This document shows positions 57,702-64,000 of a stretch of DNA of 64,000 bases, piece after piece. The stretch lies in assembly GCF_946479715.1 (NCBI RefSeq), contig NZ_CAMLHF010000003.1, positions 1 through 64,000 of the forward strand, in the 5' to 3' direction. Made by a program: the position numbers and the translations under genes. Within the stretch, counting starts at the first letter, position 1. Every line of letters begins with the position of its first letter. Source of the DNA: an uncultured Pedobacter sp. (GTDB taxonomy: Bacteria > Bacteroidota > Bacteroidia > Sphingobacteriales > Sphingobacteriaceae). The notes under the pieces are model-generated. The model was not told the DNA's origin. It saw only the letters and a list, made by a program, of their open reading frames with translations, and did not search any database.

Positions 57702-58301
57702 ATGGACGCTTACAGTAACTTTTCCGATCTGGAACTGACTGTTTCATTGAAACAGGGGGATGAACGTGCGTTCAGACAGGTATTCGATCTGCATTTCAGT
57801 AAGCTATATGTTTTCTGTTTTAGGTTCTTAAAAAACAGGGAAAGGGCTGAAGAGATTGTTCACGATGCTTTGCTGAATGTTTGGGTTAACCGCGACAGGT
57901 TAAATGAAGACCTTTCGGTGCTGCCTTATCTGTATACCATTACCAGAAGGCTGGCTTTAAATGCACTAAGGGATCTGGCTACCTCGCAAAGGGCTATTGA
58001 CAGGCTTTGGGCTGATATGGAAAAAGCGAGCAATGAAACGGAAGAGGCTGTGCTGTTGAGCGACCTGAGGCAGTTTACGGAAAGCGCATTGGTGCATTTG
58101 CCGCCACAGCAGCAGCTGATCTTTAGAATGAGCAGGTACCAGGGGCTTAGCTATGATGAGATTGCAGAGCAGTTGAACTTGTCGAGGAATACGGTGAAGA
58201 ACCATCTGGTTGCAGCGCTGAAGACTTTGCGTACGCATTTTAACCAGTCGGATGTGGCTTATTTTATATTGCTTTCTACTACATTGATGGGAGTGAGGTA
58301 A
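57702..58301 (+). CDS. ECF RNA polymerase sigma factor
   Basis: The protein has 199 residues. Sigma region 2 is seen as AFRQVFDLHFSKLYVFCFRFLKNRERAEEIVHDALLNVWVNR and region 4 as LVHLPPQQQLIFRMSRYQGLSYDEIAEQLNLSRNTVKNHLVAALKTLR. This is the Bacteroidota ECF type normally paired with a FecR anti-sigma and a SusC with STN domain. Here no anti-sigma gene follows; the next gene is a histidine kinase on the other strand. It lies 64 bases after the PQQ dehydrogenase, and a dependent promoter is not recognisable. Confidence 0.93.
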   Translation: MDAYSNFSDLELTVSLKQGDERAFRQVFDLHFSKLYVFCFRFLKNRERAEEIVHDALLNVWVNRDRLNEDLSVLPYLYTITRRLALNALRDLATSQRAIDRLWADMEKASNETEEAVLLSDLRQFTESALVHLPPQQQLIFRMSRYQGLSYDEIAEQLNLSRNTVKNHLVAALKTLRTHFNQSDVAYFILLSTTLMGVR

Positions 58302-58347
58302 AACTGTCGTCGGGATGACGAAGAAGAATGAGGAATGATGAGATTGG

Positions 58348-59586
58348 TTAAAAAGCAATGCTAAACCTGTGCATGTTATTTTCATACTGATAAGTAACCT
58401 GCCATTTGTTGATGTTGCAGATCTGCTTTACAATTGAAAGTCCGAGTCCGTTGCCTTTGTACCCGGCAGTTCCTTTGCCAAATCTGGTAAATAATTTAGA
58501 TTCGGGGAAAGAAAGTGGTTCTCCTTCATTGCTGATCGTCAGCGATTGTTCATTAAGGTTAAAAACTATTTTTGCACCGGGAGTTGTGTAAGAGAGGGCA
58601 TTGGTCAGCAAATTGGAAATCAAGACTTCCATCAGGAATTGGCTTGCATATACGACCTTAGGGGCCATATGCTGTTCCACATATAAATTTTTATGCTGAA
58701 ACAGGTCTTCCATTAAATCAAAGTTGCGTTTCAAAACATCTTCCATTGATACCCATTGCACGTCTGTAAATGCATTATTTTCCAGCTTGGCCAATAATAG
58801 CAATCCCTTGTTTACTTTACTAAGGCGTATTGTTGCTTCTTTTGCATCATTAAGTAACCGGGCGATATCTCCTGTTAATGGCTTCTGACTGATACTTTCC
58901 AGCCTCGTTTTTAATATGCTGAGAGGGGTTTGAATTTCATGGGAAGCATTCTCAGTAAATTCCTTTAATGCGGTATATTCCCTTTTTCCCCTGGCCGCTA
59001 AATCAATAAGCACATTGTTCATTTCCTTAAATTCAGTAACGTCGGTAAGCGTTAGCTGTAATTCTTCTTTTGAACTCACAGAGTACCCCTTCATCCGCTT
59101 CAGGTTTATTAAAAATGGCTTCCAGATTCTGCGGCTAATGAAATAGTTAACCAAGGTGCCTAGTACGATTAAGAGGGCAGCTATGGACAGAAAAATGTAG
59201 ATGATGGTTTTGGAATAATTGTCCCAGCCAATATAAGTAGTCATCACCCTGATGCGGTAAGGCTGACCATTGATCTTTTTGCTCTCTGAGAAGTAATAAT
59301 ACCCTTCCGTTACTTTTTGGAGCCGGTCATAAATTACGGTGTCTTTAAAAACTTTAGGCAGTTTCATCAGGCTTTCATCACCCTTAGTGATGGTTACCAA
59401 TGGAAAGGCTACTGTTCGCCCCATGTGGATTTCTTCGGCCACCATGTCCGTCTGTAATTCCAGCTGCTCTTCTATTTCTTTAGATATTTCATTCCTTAGA
59501 AAAAGGAACAACATACATCCGGTAATGCCCAACACCACGGCACTAAGCCAAAAGTGGTAATAACTAATTTTTGACAGGAGTCTCAC
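58348..59586 (-). CDS. Sensor histidine kinase
   Basis: The 412-residue protein has two membrane helices (about 9-31 and 130-151) enclosing a periplasmic sensor of about 100 residues. A HisKA domain with the phospho-acceptor His is in ENASHEIQTPLSILKTRLE. The HATPase domain has the N-box NLLTNALSYTTPGAKI and the G-box GYKGNGLGLSIV. The N-box and F/G regions are short, but all key residues are seen. Its start codon overlaps the response-regulator stop by 1 base. The signal is unknown; a metal or stress signal is possible from the neighbouring imelysin locus. Confidence 0.92.
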   Translation of the reverse strand: MRLLSKISYYHFWLSAVVLGITGCMLFLFLRNEISKEIEEQLELQTDMVAEEIHMGRTVAFPLVTITKGDESLMKLPKVFKDTVIYDRLQKVTEGYYYFSESKKINGQPYRIRVMTTYIGWDNYSKTIIYIFLSIAALLIVLGTLVNYFISRRIWKPFLINLKRMKGYSVSSKEELQLTLTDVTEFKEMNNVLIDLAARGKREYTALKEFTENASHEIQTPLSILKTRLESISQKPLTGDIARLLNDAKEATIRLSKVNKGLLLLAKLENNAFTDVQWVSMEDVLKRNFDLMEDLFQHKNLYVEQHMAPKVVYASQFLMEVLISNLLTNALSYTTPGAKIVFNLNEQSLTISNEGEPLSFPESKLFTRFGKGTAGYKGNGLGLSIVKQICNINKWQVTYQYENNMHRFSIAF

Positions 59587-60260
59587 TAGTAGGTAAACTT
59601 ATAGCCCATTCCATATACTGTTTTGATGTAGTCTTTGCCCGAAATATTGCAGAGTTTTTTTCTCAGATTCTTCATGTGTACATATACTGTGTCGAAATTA
59701 TCACTCTGGTCGAAATGATCGCCCCAGAGGTGTTCAACTATTGATGCTTTACTAACCACACGGTTCTTATTGATGACAAAATAAATGAGCATGTCGTATT
59801 CTTTTCTGGTAAGGCTTACCTCGCTGTCTTTGAAAAAGAATGATTTAGAGGAGGGGTGCATGGTAAAATCATCGAATGTGATTTGTTCGGCGCCTTTTAA
59901 TGTTTTTCTGCGGTATATGGCATTCACTCGAGCGTTCAGTTCTTCGAGATAAAAAGGTTTTGTGAGGTAATCGTCGGCTCCGAGGTTTAGCCCATTTAGT
60001 TTGTCCTGAAGCGAATCTTTTGCCGAAAGAATAAGGATTCCGGTTTCGAGGTGACTTTTTCTAATGTCTTCGATTAGGTCTATTCCGCTTCCATCGGGCA
60101 GGGTTATGTCGAGCACCACCACATCATACATGTAGTCCCTTAGTTTCTGCTCTGCCTGGCCAAAAGTTACAGCCTGTTCGCATATGCAATCGAGTGAGCT
60201 GAAATAGGTTTCCATTTCTTCCAATAGCACTGGTTCATCTTCTACAAACAACACCTTCAT
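59586..60260 (-). CDS. OmpR-family response regulator
   Basis: The 224-residue receiver domain has the acidic pocket in LFVEDEP, phospho-acceptor Asp in DVVVLDITLPDGSG, Thr/Ser in ILSAKDS and Lys in YLTKPF. The winged-helix output domain (about 130-224) has SLTRKEYDMLIYFVINKNRVVSKASIVEHLWG and DTVYVHMKNLRKKL. It partners the kinase encoded immediately downstream. It is transcribed away from the DUF4856 gene, with a 141-base shared region at 60261-60401 in which I see no clear operator. Confidence 0.95.
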   Translation of the reverse strand: MKVLFVEDEPVLLEEMETYFSSLDCICEQAVTFGQAEQKLRDYMYDVVVLDITLPDGSGIDLIEDIRKSHLETGILILSAKDSLQDKLNGLNLGADDYLTKPFYLEELNARVNAIYRRKTLKGAEQITFDDFTMHPSSKSFFFKDSEVSLTRKEYDMLIYFVINKNRVVSKASIVEHLWGDHFDQSDNFDTVYVHMKNLRKKLCNISGKDYIKTVYGMGYKFTY

Positions 60261-60401
60261 AAATATTTTTCAAATTAATTTTGATTTTTTAAGACTCTTT
60301 AGAAATTCTTTAGAATTGGCTTTAATATTTGCAGCAAGATTAACACTTATTTAGACTTAATACAAACAATATAGTAATAAATTATATAATCAAATAGAAA
60401 A

Positions 60402-61502
60402 ATGAAAATTCAATACTTTAAGAGTTCAGTATTTATTGCCCTAGCAGTTGCGGGTCTTACTTCATGTAAGAAAGATAAGGTTCAGGATGACGTCATTCCT
60501 CCTTATGAAGTGCCAACAACTTATAATTTCGCCGGAGCAAATTACACTGCCTCATCTCAAAGGGTGAAAATGGCATTAGAGTTAAACTCTTACCTTGGAA
60601 CTGCATTAAATGCTACCATTACTTCAACAAAAGCAAATGATTATTTTAACAATACTAATAATCCATTTACCACTGATGCAACTCTAAACGCATCTGGTGT
60701 TAAACTGGCTGACAAAACTGCTGATGCTGCAACTTTCACAGAATTCTTTGTGCAGCAAGCTGCAAACAGTACTAAAAATGGTGTTGAAGCTACAAACGGT
60801 ACTGCAGGTTATGTAATTAAAGGTACTTCAAAAAGATTGGTAAGTGCAACCGGTTTAGAGTACAATCAGGCGGTGGCTAAAGGTATGATGGGTGCTTTAT
60901 TCTTTAAAGAGGCCATTAATATCCTTAACAGTGTACCTGATGCTAATAATGTTACTGTAACTAATGGTACAACTGCGATGCAACGCAGCTGGGATGAAGC
61001 CTTTGGTTATTTAGGCGTGCCTGTTGATTACAATCCGGACAAAACCTATGCTAACACTGATGCAATCAGACCATTATTATGGGGTGGTTACCTTGCTGAG
61101 CGTGGTAAAGGAATTGAAGCAGGTAAAGTAATTTTTAATGCTTTCTTAAAAGGCCGTGCTGCAATTGGAGCAAAAGATTATGTAGTTGTAAAAGAGCAGA
61201 TCACTATTATCCAGGCTAAATGGGAGCAATTGGTTGCTGCTGCAGCGCTTGCTTACACTACAATACCTACTAATTCAGTAAGTGTTGGTGACCTGCCGAC
61301 TCAGCTCCATGCTTTATCTGAAGGTTTTGGATTTATTTCATGCTTCAAATATCGCCCTGCAAACAGTAAATTAACTGAAGCAAACTACCAGAAGCTTAAG
61401 GCAACTATCGGTACTAATTTCTATACTTTAATCAATGAGGCTAATTTTACCAAATTGGTTGAGGCGCAAAATATATTGAAAACAACCTACGGTTTAAACT
61501 AA
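60402..61502 (+). CDS. DUF4856 lipoprotein
   Basis: The 366-residue protein has a lipobox L-T-S-C (Cys about 22) and a helical body with the DUF4856 pattern: YNFAGANYTASSQRVKMALELNSYLG near the start and an aromatic-rich middle (MQRSWDEAFGYLGVPVDY; RPLLWGGYLAERGKGIEAG). DUF4856 genes regularly precede imelysin genes in Bacteroidota and are thought to belong to the same peptidase-M75/imelysin-like group involved in iron or metal uptake (family association). It is followed by a strong terminator, so it may be transcribed at a higher level than the downstream genes. Confidence 0.88.
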   Translation: MKIQYFKSSVFIALAVAGLTSCKKDKVQDDVIPPYEVPTTYNFAGANYTASSQRVKMALELNSYLGTALNATITSTKANDYFNNTNNPFTTDATLNASGVKLADKTADAATFTEFFVQQAANSTKNGVEATNGTAGYVIKGTSKRLVSATGLEYNQAVAKGMMGALFFKEAINILNSVPDANNVTVTNGTTAMQRSWDEAFGYLGVPVDYNPDKTYANTDAIRPLLWGGYLAERGKGIEAGKVIFNAFLKGRAAIGAKDYVVVKEQITIIQAKWEQLVAAAALAYTTIPTNSVSVGDLPTQLHALSEGFGFISCFKYRPANSKLTEANYQKLKATIGTNFYTLINEANFTKLVEAQNILKTTYGLN

Positions 61503-61521
61503 ACAGCAGTTTTGTTTTACT

Positions 61522-61553
61522 AAAGCTCCTGGCACTTTTGCGCCAGGAGCTTT
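61522..61553 (+). terminator. Terminator between DUF4856 and imelysin genes
   Basis: A perfect 12-pair stem AAAGCTCCTGGC / GCCAGGAGCTTT with an 8-base loop lies 20 bases after the stop. The T run is short (TTTCATTG), so some read-through into the imelysin gene is likely; no new promoter box is visible before 61581. Confidence 0.7.
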
Positions 61554-61580
61554 CATTGTTAATACATTAAGTTAAAGAAT

Positions 61581-62669
61581 ATGAATATCAATCGAATCAA
61601 ATACGGCATGGGGGCCACGATACTGGCACTTACAGTTTTCATCATTGCATGCTCCAAAAAATCGGGCACAGACAATGGCCCAAAAGCAGATGGTTTTGAT
61701 AAAGCCGGTATGCTAACGAACTATGCTGACAATTTGATCATTCCCGCATATATGGGGCTGCAGGACCAGATTACTCAGCTGGAAACCGCTGCAAATACGT
61801 TTCTTACTACTCCGAATGCGGGTAACCAACAAACTTTAAAAACTGCATTTAAGACAGCATACCTGCAATATGAGCAGGTATCAGTGAATCAGTTTGGCCC
61901 TTCAGAGCGGGTTTTACTTAATAATTTTCTGAATACTTTTCCTGCAGATAACGCGGTAATTGACGGAAACATTACCCGTGGAACTTACGACCTGACGCAA
62001 AATTCCACCATCGATCAGCAGGGTTTCCCTTCGCTTGATTATGTGTTGTTTGCCCAGGATGCATTGGCCAAATTCAGTGGTAGCAGTGCTGCTAACCGTA
62101 AAAAATATGTACAGGATCTGCTTGGGCGAATGAAAACGCTTACAAGTGGTGTAGTCACTACCTGGAAAAATACATACAGGGCAGAATTTGTACAAAATAC
62201 GCGTTCGGATGCCGGTAGTCCTATTGCTTTTTTGATCAACCAGTTCGCCTTTGAAATGGATCAGATGAAGGGACCCCGTATTGGATGGCCTTTTGGTAAA
62301 CAGTCGGGAGGAGTTCAATATCCGGATAAAACAGAAGGTTATCACGCCGGGATATCGGTTTCACTGGCGGTAGCAAACTTAACCAACCTTAAAAAGATGT
62401 TTAGCGGAAATAACAGTGGTAAGGGGATGTCTGATTACCTGGTGGCTTTAAATAAGAAACCATTAAGTGATGATGTGCTTAAACAGTTTGATTTGGCTAT
62501 TGCAAAATTGAATGCCGTATCTGATCCGTTCTCAACTGCTTTGGTCAATCAGAAAACAGAAATCGAAGCGGCCTACCGTGAAATACAGATACTATTGACA
62601 CTGATCAAGACAGACGTAGCTTCGGCAACAGGCGTGCGTATTACCTACCAGGATACGGATGGTGATTAA
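61581..62669 (+). CDS. Imelysin family lipoprotein
   Basis: The 362-residue protein has a lipobox I-I-A-C (Cys24). The helical imelysin (M75-like) fold is supported by LRTAFKTAYLQYEQVSVNQFGP-type helices, the GFPSLDYVLFA segment, and GPRIGWPFGKQSGGVQYPDKTEGYHAGIS. The GxHxxE motif of imelysins appears as G-F-P-S-L-D, with His and Glu replaced, as in the non-peptidase relatives. Family members such as EfeO and IrpA act in iron uptake. It overlaps the HTTM gene by 11 bases. An iron role is inferred. Confidence 0.88.
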   Translation: MNINRIKYGMGATILALTVFIIACSKKSGTDNGPKADGFDKAGMLTNYADNLIIPAYMGLQDQITQLETAANTFLTTPNAGNQQTLKTAFKTAYLQYEQVSVNQFGPSERVLLNNFLNTFPADNAVIDGNITRGTYDLTQNSTIDQQGFPSLDYVLFAQDALAKFSGSSAANRKKYVQDLLGRMKTLTSGVVTTWKNTYRAEFVQNTRSDAGSPIAFLINQFAFEMDQMKGPRIGWPFGKQSGGVQYPDKTEGYHAGISVSLAVANLTNLKKMFSGNNSGKGMSDYLVALNKKPLSDDVLKQFDLAIAKLNAVSDPFSTALVNQKTEIEAAYREIQILLTLIKTDVASATGVRITYQDTDGD

Positions 62670-63993
62670 TCATCATCTTCAAAAGCCTGTACCTATTGCA
62701 CCACTGGTTATTTTCAGGGTGCTTTTTGGGTTAATGATGTTTGCCGGAATTATGCGTTTCTGGCTCAATGGCTGGATAATGGATTTGTATGTCACGCCCC
62801 GGTTTTACTTTAGTTACTGGGGATTTGAGTGGGTGCATCCACTTGGAGATACAGGGATGCACCTGCTTTTTTTGCTGGCTGGAGTTTCGGCTCTGGGAAT
62901 GGCGGCAGGCTTTCTCTATCGCATTACAGCGGTGGCCTTTTTCCTGAGCTTTACCTATATTGAGTTGATTGATGCGACCAATTATCTCAATCACTATTAC
63001 TTTATTAGTCTGGTTGGATTTTTAATGATCTGGCTGCCTGCAAACCGGTATTTTTCCATTGATGTAAAAATATGGCCTGATTTAAAGCGTGATATGGTCC
63101 CGTTATGGACCATTGGTATCATCCGTTTGCAAATTGCGGTAGTTTACTTTTTTGCAGGGCTTGCCAAACTCAGTCTTGACTGGCTGCTGGAGGCTACCCC
63201 CATGAAAATCTGGCTGCCTGCCAAAAGCCATTTGCCGCTCATCGGCGGCCTGATGTACAAAAGCTGGGTCGCTTACTTGTTCAGCTGGTTTGGTGCGGTA
63301 TACGATCTTTTTATCGCTTTCTTTTTAATTAGCCGGAAGACGCGTCCCATCGCCTATGTTTTTGTGATCGGCTTCCATTTGGCTACTGCTTTGTTCTTTC
63401 CGGGCATAGGGATGTTCCCTTATGTGATGATCATCTGTAGCTTTATTTTCTTCAGCTCTTCCGCTCAGCAAAAATTACTGAATCGGATTAAAGACCCGGG
63501 GAAATCTAATTCCAACAATAGCTTTTATCAGTTGCCTGTGCGCGTAAACATGATGTTTATGTGGGCTTTAGGCCTCTATTTTTGTGTTCAATTAGTTGTT
63601 CCCTTACGGTTTTTAGCTTATCCTGGCCAGTTGTTCTGGTATGAGGAAGGGTATCGTTTTTCGTGGCGTGTAATGCTGATGGAAAAATCGGGCAATACTT
63701 TTTTTTATGTTAAAGAACCCTCTACCGGAAAAACTTATGAAGTCAATAACAATGAATTTCTTACCCCTTTACAAGATAAGATGATGAGTACCCAACCGGA
63801 TCTGATCTTACGTTATGCGCATTACCTGGCATCGGTATATGAGCAGCGAGGACTTAAAGATCCGGCCGTTTATGCAGAATCTTATGTGGCACTGAACGGA
63901 GCACGTTCACGCCCATTTACTAACCCCACTATTGATCTATCCAGGCAAGCACTTAGCTGGCGCCATTATACCTGGATATTACCCCCCCGTTAA
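62659..63993 (+). CDS. HTTM (vitamin K-dependent carboxylase-like) membrane protein
   Basis: The 444-residue protein has multiple membrane helices with the HTTM pattern: N-terminal PLVIFRVLFGLMMFAGIMRFWLNGW, LNHYYFISLVGFLMIWLPANRYFSID and IRLQIAVVYFFAGLAKLSLDWL, then a soluble C-terminal part with EEGYRFSWRVMLMEKSGNTFFYV. This is the membrane part of gamma-carboxylase-like proteins. It is regularly found next to imelysin genes in Bacteroidota. Its reaction is unknown. The start overlaps the imelysin stop. An ATG at 63996, 2 bases after its stop, probably begins the next operon gene, which runs out of the window. Confidence 0.87.
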   Translation: MVINHHLQKPVPIAPLVIFRVLFGLMMFAGIMRFWLNGWIMDLYVTPRFYFSYWGFEWVHPLGDTGMHLLFLLAGVSALGMAAGFLYRITAVAFFLSFTYIELIDATNYLNHYYFISLVGFLMIWLPANRYFSIDVKIWPDLKRDMVPLWTIGIIRLQIAVVYFFAGLAKLSLDWLLEATPMKIWLPAKSHLPLIGGLMYKSWVAYLFSWFGAVYDLFIAFFLISRKTRPIAYVFVIGFHLATALFFPGIGMFPYVMIICSFIFFSSSAQQKLLNRIKDPGKSNSNNSFYQLPVRVNMMFMWALGLYFCVQLVVPLRFLAYPGQLFWYEEGYRFSWRVMLMEKSGNTFFYVKEPSTGKTYEVNNNEFLTPLQDKMMSTQPDLILRYAHYLASVYEQRGLKDPAVYAESYVALNGARSRPFTNPTIDLSRQALSWRHYTWILPPR

Positions 63994-63995
63994 AA

Positions 63996-64000
63996 ATGAA
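63996..64000 (+). CDS. Probable start of the next operon gene (cut by window edge)
   Basis: ATGAA lies 2 bases after the HTTM stop, with AAAA before it. Only the first codon and part of the second are present, so the product cannot be read. In comparable loci a TonB-dependent receptor often follows. Confidence 0.4.

Noticed and set aside
58302..58336. GTCGTC...GATGACG fragment as a third member of the palindrome family
   Set aside because: Only about 7 bases match and there is no long inverted arm; at most it is a remnant.
1..64000. CRISPR arrays, prophage, insertion sequences
   Set aside because: No regularly spaced direct repeats, cas genes, integrases or transposases were seen; the repeats present are palindromes or codon repeats.

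Overview
The window looks like a chromosomal segment of a Bacteroidota bacterium of the Sphingobacteriaceae (Pedobacter-like). The reasons are a Bacteroides aerotolerance (bat) operon, a SusC/SusD pair, a fused alpha-beta 2-oxoacid dehydrogenase E1, a DAHP synthase with C-terminal chorismate mutase, several exact TAnnTTTG -7 promoter boxes, few Shine-Dalgarno sites, and a tmRNA encoding the tag GENNYALAA. Base composition is AT-rich. I see no transposase, integrase, phage gene or CRISPR array.

Layout. 1-7.0 kb: end of a DUF58 gene, then the bat operon (hypothetical, batA, batB, batC, batD, batE), followed by an opposing cytochrome c gene. 7.5-14.4 kb: a three-gene exopolysaccharide-type locus with a membrane-anchored double GH26-like protein, a lipoprotein with a GH2/GH5-like barrel, and a 1262-residue fusion of a cellulose-synthase-like GT2 to GH26-like and barrel modules. 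14.4-14.9 kb: ssrA (tmRNA). 14.9-19.1 kb: aminotransferase, DUF1573 protein, fused E1. 19.1-25.1 kb: leftward aromatic amino-acid genes (S4 protein, aroB, pheA, DAHP synthase-chorismate mutase, aroA, aroC). Between aroB and pheA lies an apparently complete transcription attenuator: promoter, Phe/Tyr/Trp-rich leader peptide, antiterminator arm and terminator.

25.2-38.1 kb: mixed single genes (proline dehydrogenase, CDGSH protein, DinB, GT2, DJ-1/PfpI protein, Crp-type regulator, EcsC-like protein, NmrA-type reductase, three AraC regulators, MaoC hydratase, a flavin monooxygenase in a more GC-rich patch, a YCII-like protein, tRNA-CAT, HAD phosphatase, Mpo1-like protein). Two long perfect inverted repeats of one family sit at convergent gene ends (26450-26542 and 38044-38130). 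38.2-52.5 kb: a polysaccharide utilisation locus with GH127, a GH43-like propeller protein, a candidate transmembrane regulator, SusC, SusD, a large internally duplicated secreted protein and an MFS transporter. 52.6-55.3 kb: ABC ATPase, permease, GntR regulator and anchored beta-helix-like protein behind a textbook promoter with a palindromic operator candidate. 55.4-58.3 kb: PQQ dehydrogenase with inserted cytochrome c, and an ECF sigma factor. 58.3-64.0 kb: a two-component system divergent from DUF4856, imelysin and HTTM genes, probably a metal or iron uptake locus continuing past the window.

The two most interesting items are the pheA attenuator and the GT2-GH fusion locus. In the latter each glycosidase-like module type occurs in one copy with the catalytic residues and one copy without. 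All product assignments come from reading motifs by eye; no database search was run.
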